Part shown: piece after piece, positions 1-5,200 of the stretch
How positions within the stretch are numbered: the first letter of the stretch is position 1
How the letters are laid out: each line of letters starts with the position of its first letter
Assembly (NCBI GenBank): GCA_945836835.1
Contig: CAMAML010000042.1
Span: forward strand, 1 to 8,144
From: an uncultured cyanobacterium
Lineage (GTDB): Bacteria; Cyanobacteriota; Vampirovibrionia; Gastranaerophilales; Gastranaerophilaceae
Direction: 5' to 3'
Length of the DNA stretch: 8,144 nt
Notes under the pieces: generated by a model
What the model saw: only the letters and a program-made list of their open reading frames with translations
Told to the model about the DNA's origin: nothing
Database searches by the model: none
Made by a program: the position numbers and the translations under genes

Positions 1-234
1 CTTCACTATTCCACTAACCACATTTCAAAACTTGAATCCGCAAGGACGAACCCCTCGTTTGAACTGTTATTCGCAATTTCCAAGGCTCTTGACGTCGAAT
101 TGAAAGAAATTTTTAATTTTGACGAGTTTTTACCACGAAAAAATATTGAACGGGAATTCGAACAACTTCTCAAAACTTCCGACACGGAAAAAATTCAGCT
201 TGCGTATAAAATATTTCGCTCGATTAACGATTGA
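1..234 (+). CDS. C-terminal part of a Cro/CI (XRE) family transcriptional regulator, 5' end outside window
   Basis: The reading frame is open from base 1 to a TGA at 232-234 and gives 77 residues. The visible start, HYSTNHISKLESARTNPSF, is the recognition-helix end of an XRE helix-turn-helix (I-S-K-x-E-x-x-x-x-N-P-S). It is followed by LLFAISKALDVELKEIF, the usual last two helices of that domain. After the domain, about 38 charged, probably helical residues end in KIFRSIND. Such proteins bind DNA as dimers and act as repressors or activators. The first HTH helices and the start codon are missing, so the full length and target are unknown. The last 11 bp overlap the 3' end of the convergent flavoprotein gene. 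I infer a chromosomal or phage-type regulator and cannot name a specific family member. Confidence 0.8.
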   Translation, partial: LHYSTNHISKLESARTNPSFELLFAISKALDVELKEIFNFDEFLPRKNIEREFEQLLKTSDTEKIQLAYKIFRSIND

Positions 235-1372
235 TGTCTGACAAAATTCCTTGAGCAACACAATACGCTGTCGACCAGCAGTTTTGGAGGTTAAACCCTC
301 CGCAAAATCCGTCTATATCAAGCACTTCACCGCAAAAATACACCCCGCTTGCAAGTTTTGACTCCAAAGTTTTCGGGTTAACTTCTCTCAAATCGACCCC
401 GCCCGCAGTTACCGTTTCCCCACCTTTTGAGGTCGAAACCACAGTCAACTTAAACGAATGTAACCGTTCCAAAATCTCGTCACGGATTTTGCCGTTAATT
501 TGGTGAGATTTTGTGTCAGGGTTAACCAAAACTGACCCTAAAACATACTCCGCCAAGGATTTTGGGATATGTTCGGACAGTAAATTTTTAACGGATTTAT
601 GCGGATTTGAGTTCAGTTCCGTTTGAAAATCGAACCCTTTACACATATCAAGCGTAATTTCGTACGGAAAGTTGTCCCTTGCCTTAATCGAGGAAACCTT
701 GTAAATCAAAGGTCCTGACACTCCCTCGTGGGTAAAAAGCACGTCTCCCGAGCCATACTCGGATTTTACGTCTCTAATTGCTACCCCTGCAAGCGATTTA
801 AAATTTTCCATTGTTCTGAGCGAAGTCAATGCGGGCTTTGGTGCAACGATATTATGCCCTAAAAACTTTGCACAATCGTAACCGTTATGTCCGCCTATAG
901 CAATAACCACCCTGTCAAACCGGTAACTTCCCTTATCTGTCACGACCGTAAGCGGGGAAGTATTCACCCTCAACGCCCGTTCTTTCTTAAACCGAACGGG
1001 AGGCAGGTTTTTTATCAGGCTCTCTCGAACCTCTTTTGCACTGTCGGATTTCGGAAAAATCCGCATATCCTCTTGTGTATAAGTTTTTACCCCCAATTTT
1101 TCAAAAAAGTCAAGCGTATCTGTGGTAGAGAACCTCGAAAAGACGGAGTATAAAAACTTTTCGCCTCTGGGGTAATTCTTTGCCAATTCCCTAAAATCAA
1201 ATTCGGCGTGGGCAAGGTTACACCGCCCGCCTCCTGTCGGAAGGATTGTTCTTAACGGGCTTGAGTAGTCAAAAACCGTTACGTCGCACATGTTTTGCAA
1301 CCAATACGCACACGCACATCCGCTCGGACCGCCCCCGATAATTCCGACCCTAAAAGTCAACTCTTGTGCCAT
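224..1372 (-). CDS. NAD(P)/FAD-dependent oxidoreductase of the BaiN/YhiN (HI0933-like) family
   Basis: 382 residues, close to the roughly 400 usual for the family. The N-terminal dinucleotide-binding motif GIIGGGPSG (residues 10-18) binds the FAD ADP moiety. TGGGRCN (46-52) is the family signature. VVIAIGG (155-161) is the second nucleotide-contacting strand, and FTHEGVSGP lies at 213-221. The C-terminal block has TAGGVDLREV (322-331) followed by FCGEVLDIDGFCGGFN (346-361), which closes the FAD site. Known members are cytosolic flavoproteins; BaiN was implicated in bile-acid dehydroxylation, but for most homologues the substrate is unknown, so no specific reaction is claimed. The ATG at 1370-1372 lies inside the last codons of folK (23-bp overlap) with no evident Shine-Dalgarno sequence, suggesting translational coupling. 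The 3' end overlaps the convergent regulator by 11 bp. Confidence 0.93.
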   Translation of the reverse strand: MAQELTFRVGIIGGGPSGCACAYWLQNMCDVTVFDYSSPLRTILPTGGGRCNLAHAEFDFRELAKNYPRGEKFLYSVFSRFSTTDTLDFFEKLGVKTYTQEDMRIFPKSDSAKEVRESLIKNLPPVRFKKERALRVNTSPLTVVTDKGSYRFDRVVIAIGGHNGYDCAKFLGHNIVAPKPALTSLRTMENFKSLAGVAIRDVKSEYGSGDVLFTHEGVSGPLIYKVSSIKARDNFPYEITLDMCKGFDFQTELNSNPHKSVKNLLSEHIPKSLAEYVLGSVLVNPDTKSHQINGKIRDEILERLHSFKLTVVSTSKGGETVTAGGVDLREVNPKTLESKLASGVYFCGEVLDIDGFCGGFNLQNCWSTAYCVAQGILSDINR

Positions 1373-1856
1373 ATAAAAATACCATTTCGGGGTTTTCCAA
1401 ATCCTCGTGTAATTGGGTTATCGTCTTGTGCAGAACGGGATGTTCAAAATCGGGTATCAACTCGAGCATCGGAACGAGCGTGAACGCCCTCAGGTGCAAA
1501 AACTTGTGCGGGATAGTCAAATTTTCTTCGTTGATAATCTCGTTTCCGTAAAAAAGAATGTCTATGTCAATGGTTCTGTCTGTATAGATTTCCGAGGAGT
1601 GCGGTTTTCTGCCCAACTGTGTCTCTATCCGCTGACACTCCTCAAGCAGGCGAGAGGGCGACAACGAAGTCTTAATCTCGATAACCGCATTCACGAACCA
1701 CGTTTTGGTGTTCATTCCCCACGGCTCGGTTTCGTAGAAGGCGGAAGTTCTGATGACCGAAATTCCTTCACACATGCCAAGCAGGCTCGTCGCCTGCTGG
1801 ACGTAGCCTATTCTGTCACCGTAATTTGAACCTAAACTCAAGTAAACTATTGCCAT
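1350..1856 (-). CDS. folK: 2-amino-4-hydroxy-6-hydroxymethyldihydropteridine pyrophosphokinase (HPPK)
   Basis: This cytosolic enzyme of folate synthesis transfers pyrophosphate from ATP to 6-hydroxymethyl-7,8-dihydropterin, giving the substrate of dihydropteroate synthase. The 168-residue product shows the family blocks in order: VYLSLGSNYGDR near the N-terminus, FYETEPWG, FVNAVIEIKTSLSP, LLEECQRIETQLGR, DRTIDIDILFYG (Mg/ATP-binding Asp pair) and IPHKFLHLRAFTLVPMLEL. Length matches stand-alone HPPK. An in-frame start at 1898 would add MHIDNFGASLYNRC, but that stretch contains the promoter itself (-35 1886-1891, -10 1863-1868), so the ATG at 1854-1856 is chosen. The predicted transcription start is at that ATG, implying leaderless translation. 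It overlaps the flavoprotein gene downstream and forms an operon with it. No folP or folB is visible next to it. Confidence 0.93.
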   Translation of the reverse strand: MAIVYLSLGSNYGDRIGYVQQATSLLGMCEGISVIRTSAFYETEPWGMNTKTWFVNAVIEIKTSLSPSRLLEECQRIETQLGRKPHSSEIYTDRTIDIDILFYGNEIINEENLTIPHKFLHLRAFTLVPMLELIPDFEHPVLHKTITQLHEDLENPEMVFLYGTRVDF

Positions 1857-1891
1857 ACACCTATTGTAAAGGCTTGCCCCGAAATTGTCAA
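1857..1891 (-). promoter_or_regulatory. Sigma70-type promoter of folK, predicted to give a leaderless mRNA
   Basis: On the minus strand TTGACA (1891-1886, perfect -35) is followed by a 17-nt spacer and TACAAT (1868-1863, five of six to TATAAT). Six bases then separate the -10 from the folK ATG at 1856, so +1 is expected at the A of ATG. There is no room for a Shine-Dalgarno sequence. The spacing and both hexamers are seen directly; the leaderless mode is inferred. Confidence 0.85.
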
Positions 1892-1898
1892 TATGCAA

Positions 1899-2057
1899 AT
1901 AAAAAATTTAGTGACTAAGTTTTTACGGGAAATTGGGCATCGTAGGATGTACAAAACCTCGAAGCGTGGAGAACCTTGTGTCCCTTCGTCTCCACACAAG
2001 AGCGGACTACGTCCGCCCCTCTCCCTGCGAAGAGGGGTAATTTGCAGGCTTTTTTCG
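1899..2057. other. Spacer between the membrane-protein gene and the folK promoter, no gene; holds repeat copy A
   Basis: This 159-bp stretch separates two minus-strand genes. I see no credible coding sequence in it. Its right half is occupied by repeat copy A and adjoining hairpins (1967-2037). The remainder is AT-rich. No classical terminator (GC stem plus U-run in the minus direction) is evident, although the copy A hairpins could slow or end transcription of the upstream gene. Confidence 0.6.
1967..2037. repeat. Copy A of a modular hairpin repeat (one unit) plus an adjoining hairpin
   Basis: Bases 1967-2002 are identical over 36 bp to 4944-4979 in copy B. Within the block TGGAGA (1967-1972) can pair with TCTCCA, and CTTGTGT with ACACAAG, as mutually exclusive stems. 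The block is followed by a perfect hairpin: stem GCGGAC (2002-2007), loop TAC, stem GTCCGC (2011-2016). A second hairpin follows: CCCCTCT (2016-2022), 8-nt loop, AGAGGGG (2031-2037). Compared with copy B this copy has one linker-plus-hairpin unit instead of two. It lies in a spacer, so it cannot be explained by protein-level selection. Confidence 0.75.
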
Positions 2058-3047
2058 CTACTTCCCTGTTTTTGCGAACCTGTCCGCCGTAAAGGTCGAA
2101 ATTACGGGGATAAAAAGGTAGTAAATCGTACCTAAAATAAGGGTCGGACGGGCAACTCCAATTCCGTGGAGGTATTTGTCGAGTTTTGGCGAATTTGCGT
2201 TTACCCGTTTAAAATTTTCGATAAATTTTTCGGTCGGTTTTTTCAGCAGTACGTGCAGTCCATACCCCGCAGAAATGCTCAGTCCCGTTGCGATTGCGGA
2301 GTTGTATATAAGCGGTTTTTTGCGTTCTTCTTCAATTTTTTTATTGTGTTGTACGTTCCAAATGAAGGCACCCGTTGCGAACACGTCCGTTAGCGAGAGG
2401 ATATGCTGTTCAAAATTAGTGTCGGCAAATTTTTCGGACAATTTTTTGACAAATTTTGTGTCGATAATTTTCCCGATGAGTTTGGATATTTTTTCTGTTC
2501 CCGTTTGGTACAAATTCCCCGTAAACGAGGTTTTTGGCTTGTCTTGAGCCAGGGGGGGGGATGAGTGGGCTGTTTGAGCGGGAGCGGCGGACTTGTCGGG
2601 GAAGATTTTTTTCATTAAAGGCGGGATAAAATTACAGGTGAGCCAAGATTTCGGAAGCACAAGCAACAACCCTAATCCGAGCTTAAACAGCTGGGTTGCA
2701 AAATTGTAGCGGGAAGATTTTGCAAGCGATTTTTCACCGTTTTTGAGTGCGTCTATTGTTTTGGGGTTAAGAAATTTTTCGGGGTTTTCGTCTATGTTTT
2801 TGACGGATTTTGCAATGGGCAAAGAGGCGAAAAGCATCAGTCCGTAGCCGACAAGGGATGATGAAAGCGCTTTCATGCAGGCGTATTTTTTGTTTCGCTC
2901 ATCGGTTTTCGGGGTCGCCAAAATTGCACCTAATCGAGCTGTCGCAAAGGTTGCCGAGGCGGTTGCCACAAACAGTGAACTGTTATCTGAGGCAAACTCT
3001 AATCCGCGTTTTAAAATTTTGCTATTGTAAATCGACTGTATTTTCAT
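2058..3047 (-). CDS. Unrecognised polytopic membrane protein with an internal duplication
   Basis: 329 residues; I do not recognise a characterised family. About six hydrophobic segments are visible (roughly 24-45, 60-80, 118-144, 217-232, 248-268, 298-320). The two halves share a layout. The first is a helix, a short charged link (KTDERNKKY), a Ser/Gly-rich helix containing VGYGL, an amphipathic K/N/E-rich stretch, then a last helix rich in Leu and Pro. The second repeats this with NKKIEEERKKPLIY and SAGYGL. A Pro/Ala/Ser linker (about 150-172) joins the halves and is encoded partly by a run of nine C (2552-2560 on the plus strand). The frame is intact across the run. Start: ATG at 3047 with a TATAAT (3061-3056) eight bases upstream, so the leader is very short. 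It is divergent from pnuC. Possibly a lineage-specific inner-membrane protein; function unknown. Confidence 0.8.
   Translation of the reverse strand: MKIQSIYNSKILKRGLEFASDNSSLFVATASATFATARLGAILATPKTDERNKKYACMKALSSSLVGYGLMLFASLPIAKSVKNIDENPEKFLNPKTIDALKNGEKSLAKSSRYNFATQLFKLGLGLLLVLPKSWLTCNFIPPLMKKIFPDKSAAPAQTAHSSPPLAQDKPKTSFTGNLYQTGTEKISKLIGKIIDTKFVKKLSEKFADTNFEQHILSLTDVFATGAFIWNVQHNKKIEEERKKPLIYNSAIATGLSISAGYGLHVLLKKPTEKFIENFKRVNANSPKLDKYLHGIGVARPTLILGTIYYLFIPVISTFTADRFAKTGK
2552..2560. repeat. Homopolymer tract of nine G (C9 on the coding strand) inside the membrane-protein gene
   Basis: Nine consecutive G on the plus strand encode Ser163-Pro-Pro-Leu166 in the linker between the two halves of the membrane protein. 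Tracts of this length are prone to slipped-strand mispairing. A one-base change would truncate the protein after its first half. In the given sequence the frame is open. Confidence 0.9.
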
Positions 3048-3063
3048 TACAATATATTATACA
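3025..3063 (+). promoter_or_regulatory. Candidate pnuC promoter with a 0-5 nt leader
   Basis: TTGTAA (3025-3030, four of six to the -35 consensus), a 17-nt spacer and TACAAT (3048-3053) place +1 near 3060, four bases before the pnuC ATG. The -35 lies inside the first codons of the divergent membrane-protein gene. The opposing minus-strand TATAAT (3061-3056) sits in the same 16-bp gap, so the two promoters overlap and may compete. Confidence 0.55.
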
Positions 3064-3774
3064 ATGCTGATTACGAATTTAATACATATTGTTAAGCGGG
3101 AATTTGAGAACTTTAATAAACTTGAGGGAACGGTTACCGCTGTCATAATTTTTTTCATTCTGACAAACGCACTCGTTGTGCGTGATAATCCGTTTGCGGT
3201 GTCGGCGTCGGTGTTCGGGATTTTGTACACGATTATGGCGGGCAAGGGCAAAGTTTCCTGTTATATTTTCGGGATAATCGGGGCGATAAGTTATGCGTAT
3301 TTGTCCTTTAAAAACGCTTTGTGGGGTAGCTTTCTTTTGTCTGCGGGGTACTATGTGCCGATGGATGTTTGGGGATTTTTCAAGTGGAAAAAGCACCTGA
3401 AAAAAGAGAAAGCCGAGATTATCAAAACAAGTTTGAACTTGAAAGAACGAGCGGTACTGGTTGCGGTTGCGGTTTTAGGGTCGGGCGTTTCGGCGTTAGT
3501 TCTTGCAAAATTTCACGACAACAACCCGATTGCTGACGGGGTTATAACGTTTTTGTCGATTTTGGGAATGTATCTCACCGTGAAACGCTGTATTGAACAG
3601 TGGATAATCTGGATTATCGTAAACGGAACGGCATGTGTCATGTGGATTTTGTTGATAATTCACGGCTCCAAGGCATATTCGACCGTGATTATGTGGGCGG
3701 TGTACCTTGTTTTGGGGTTCTATTTTTATTCGGAGTGGCACAAAGAGCTTGGCAAAACGGTTGACAAAGATTGA
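3064..3774 (+). CDS. pnuC: PnuC-type nicotinamide riboside transporter
   Basis: 236 residues, normal length for the family. PnuC proteins are inner-membrane facilitators that take up nicotinamide riboside, which is trapped by phosphorylation and used for NAD synthesis. The sequence shows about seven hydrophobic segments with family-type motifs: FGILYTIMAGKGKVSCYIFG (51-70), then a Tyr/Ala-rich helix, YVPMDVWGFFKWKKHL (97-112, the conserved W-G-x-x-x-W region), and ITFLSILGMYLTVKRC followed by EQWIIWIIVN (161-187), the ligand-pocket helix with paired Trp. Homologues PnuT (thiamine) and PnuX (riboflavin) share the fold, so the substrate is inferred. No riboswitch can precede it because the gap to the divergent gene is 16 bp. 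No NAD-pathway gene is adjacent. Confidence 0.87.
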   Translation: MLITNLIHIVKREFENFNKLEGTVTAVIIFFILTNALVVRDNPFAVSASVFGILYTIMAGKGKVSCYIFGIIGAISYAYLSFKNALWGSFLLSAGYYVPMDVWGFFKWKKHLKKEKAEIIKTSLNLKERAVLVAVAVLGSGVSALVLAKFHDNNPIADGVITFLSILGMYLTVKRCIEQWIIWIIVNGTACVMWILLIIHGSKAYSTVIMWAVYLVLGFYFYSEWHKELGKTVDKD

Positions 3775-3829
3775 ATGCTGTTTCCAAGGACTTTCATCTA
3801 CCCCGACAATAGAAAATATTTAGGTAATT

Positions 3830-5083
3830 TTAATCACCCAGGCACAACGCGTAGTACGCTTTGTAACGGTAGTCGCCGTAGTAGTGCGAGAGGGAGGAAG
3901 GGCCGAAGTACCGTCCGTACGCGGTCGCTGCGGAACCCTCACGGCTCGACCAATAGAGGCCACTAAAGGTTGAGACCGGTGAAGAATATTCTTTATCTGA
4001 AGGAGGGAACTTACAGCTCATGTATGTATATGTGTCACAGGTTGATTGGTTAAATGCAACATCCTCGGTTGTATCAATCGGCACGCCAAATTGTAGGGTT
4101 GCGATTTGGGCTAAGGTTGCCAGACTTGGTAAGTGTAGACCGAGGTCATGGCATGCGTTTACGGCTCCTGCCCACATATCTTCATCCTGTCTTTGGTTAC
4201 TGCCACTGTCAACACCGTTGTAACAGTTCGTTATACCGAGTTCATTTTTGTATTTGGTACATTCGGCTTGTGTTAGTGGAGCGTAGGTATCTCCGAGGTC
4301 GACCATGCCAAGTAGTGAGTTCATTGTACGGACGTCGGTGCCAAGTTTATTTGGTCCTTTGGCGCCGTTTATGTCAAAGACCATGCTGACACAACCTGCC
4401 GTGGCATTTGTTTCGGGCTTGCCGTCAACTACCGACCACGTGTATTGTTTTGTCTCGTCTAACGCTTGACATTCTTTTCCGTAGGTTAAAATAATCGGCG
4501 TTCCGTCACCTGTCACAATCCCGACTGTATCCATGCCCCCCGAGTTAAACTGTAACGCCTCAAGGTTTTTACCCGTTGTTAACTCTGCGACAGTGTAGGT
4601 TTTTGAGCCGTTAAGGTTTGAAAAACTCTCTCCGCCCCAGCATTCGCCAAGGTGGTCCTTGTCACATATTTTTGCTATGCTCAAGTGGTTTTTGAGTTCG
4701 TTTACAAAGTCCATGGTCGTGTTATACCGCCCGATTTTGCCGAGGCTGTTCATCTTGTCCGTTGCTTTTGTGAATTTATATTTAACAGTCCTAACCTGTT
4801 CTTTCCTCACCCTTTCCTGAATATTCGTGACTAATGTCGGCATTGTCACCGCCGCCACAACGCCGATAACGCCAAGGGTGATTAGAACCTCCGCAAGAGT
4901 AAAGCCTTTTTTTATGATTTGAAAAGACATGTTTTTCGAGGCATGGAGAACCTTGTGTCCCTTCGTCTCCACACAAGAGTAGCCTTCGGCTACCCCTTCG
5001 TCTCCGTACAAGAGTGGACTATGTCCACCCCTTTTCTTTTTGTTGTTTCCATGCTTTCCATGCCTTGAAAAAGTATACCTCAT
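3830..5083 (-). CDS. Prepilin-like (type IV pilin / pseudopilin) protein with an N-terminal extension encoded by a repeat element
   Basis: The chosen ATG (5083) has a strong AGGAGG 11 bases upstream and gives 417 residues. Prepilin signature IIKKG|FTLAEVLITLG: cleavage expected after Gly60, mature Phe1 and Glu5, then a hydrophobic helix (VIGVVAAVTMPTLV) for membrane anchoring and assembly. An internal ATG at 4930 would give the usual 9-residue leader (MSFQIIKKG) but has no Shine-Dalgarno; residues between the two ATGs are encoded by repeat copy B. The body contains FDINGAKGPN and many Cys. The last 115 residues (ACHDLGLHLPSLATLAQIA, then YWSS...YYALCLGD) resemble a C-type-lectin-like domain of adhesins. 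Codons near the C-terminus (3860-3943) are unusually GC-rich and A-poor. Likely a secreted or pilus-tip protein. It converges with pnuC (55-bp gap) and is divergent from a small XRE gene. Confidence 0.85.
   Translation of the reverse strand: MRYTFSRHGKHGNNKKKRGGHSPLLYGDEGVAEGYSCVETKGHKVLHASKNMSFQIIKKGFTLAEVLITLGVIGVVAAVTMPTLVTNIQERVRKEQVRTVKYKFTKATDKMNSLGKIGRYNTTMDFVNELKNHLSIAKICDKDHLGECWGGESFSNLNGSKTYTVAELTTGKNLEALQFNSGGMDTVGIVTGDGTPIILTYGKECQALDETKQYTWSVVDGKPETNATAGCVSMVFDINGAKGPNKLGTDVRTMNSLLGMVDLGDTYAPLTQAECTKYKNELGITNCYNGVDSGSNQRQDEDMWAGAVNACHDLGLHLPSLATLAQIATLQFGVPIDTTEDVAFNQSTCDTYTYMSCKFPPSDKEYSSPVSTFSGLYWSSREGSAATAYGRYFGPSSLSHYYGDYRYKAYYALCLGD
4933..5080. mobile_element. Repeat copy B: small non-autonomous palindromic element inserted at the start of the prepilin gene
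   Basis: It shares a perfect 36-bp block (4944-4979) with copy A. It contains two 35-bp tandem units (4958-4992, 4993-5027), each a 22-bp linker plus a hairpin: GTAGCC-TTC-GGCTAC (4979-4993) and GTGGAC-TAT-GTCCAC (5014-5028). Near-terminal inverted repeats: 4932-4947 against 5057-5072, 15 of 16 bp matching (TTTTTC-G/A-AGGCATGGA). A tandem 9-mer TTTCCATGC lies at 5046-5063. On the minus strand ACATG flanks both sides (5085-5081 and 4932-4928), a possible 5-bp target duplication. Element plus one duplicate is 153 bp, a multiple of three, with no stop in the prepilin frame. It encodes no transposase, so any mobility would be non-autonomous. Exact borders are inferred; the left border extends about 8 bp beyond the inverted repeat. 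Confidence 0.65.
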
Positions 5084-5094
5084 GTACGCAAAAA

Positions 5095-5100
5095 CCTCCT
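5095..5100 (-). promoter_or_regulatory. Ribosome binding site of the prepilin gene
   Basis: AGGAGG on the minus strand (within AAAGGAGG, 5102-5095) is the strongest Shine-Dalgarno sequence near this gene. It lies 11 bases upstream of the ATG at 5083. It decides the start: the internal ATG at 4930 and the TTG at 5119 have no comparable site correctly spaced. Confidence 0.8.
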
Positions 5101-5123
5101 TTATTAAAATATATTGCAATTTT

Positions 5124-5160
5124 AAACATCTATATATGTTATTTTAACATGTATAAATGT
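5124..5160. promoter_or_regulatory. Operator-like array of alternating AACAT/ATGTT half-sites
   Basis: Half-sites AACAT (5125-5129), ATGTT (5136-5140), AACAT (5146-5150) and ATGT (5157-5160) alternate in orientation about every 10-11 bp, one helical turn. They include the perfect inverted repeat ATGTTA-TTT-TAACAT (5136-5150). The array covers the prepilin -10 and lies just upstream of the divergent xre promoter. This is typical of a dimeric HTH repressor site; the adjacent small XRE protein is the natural candidate, by inference. Confidence 0.5.
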
Positions 5161-5169
5161 ATTTTACAA
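5141..5169 (-). promoter_or_regulatory. Extended -10 promoter of the prepilin gene
   Basis: On the minus strand TTGTAA (5169-5164), a 17-nt spacer and TAAAAT (5146-5141) preceded by TGT (5149-5147) make an extended -10 promoter. The expected start is near 5134, about 34 bases upstream of the Shine-Dalgarno, so unlike its neighbours this mRNA has a normal leader. Confidence 0.65.
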
Positions 5170-5185
5170 CCCTTTGGTTTGAAAT

Positions 5186-5200
5186 TGTTACAATAAAGCT
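5186..5200 (+). promoter_or_regulatory. Extended -10 promoter of the small XRE gene, predicted leaderless
   Basis: TGTTACAAT (5186-5194) is an extended -10 (TGn plus TACAAT). Exactly six bases follow before the ATG at 5201, so +1 is expected at the start codon. A TTTACA lies at 5163-5168 but with a 20-nt spacer, so the -35 is weak. The -10 and its distance to the ATG are the same as at folK. Confidence 0.7.

Noticed and set aside
1413..1829. 138-codon plus-strand open frame opposite folK
   Set aside because: It is antisense to a gene with all HPPK motifs and has no recognisable protein features.
1857..1898. Upstream in-frame start at 1898 for folK
   Set aside because: The added 14 residues overlap the -35/-10 promoter and do not fit the family N-terminus, which begins a few residues before VYLSLGSN.
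3048..3063. NAD-related riboswitch in front of pnuC
   Set aside because: Only 16 bp separate the divergent start codons and the predicted leader is a few bases, so no aptamer can fit.
3775..3829. Terminator between pnuC and the prepilin gene
   Set aside because: No GC-rich stem with a U-run is visible in either direction in these 55 bp.
4054..4389. 111-codon plus-strand open frame within the prepilin gene
   Set aside because: It is antisense to a well-supported coding sequence and has no recognisable domain.
4958..5027. Two 35-bp tandem units considered as a CRISPR array
   Set aside because: The units are contiguous, without unique spacers of about 30 bp. The variable part is a self-complementary hairpin, and no cas gene is nearby.
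5084..5119. TTG start at 5119 for the prepilin gene
   Set aside because: It would place the strong AGGAGG inside the coding region. The ATG at 5083 is properly downstream of that site.
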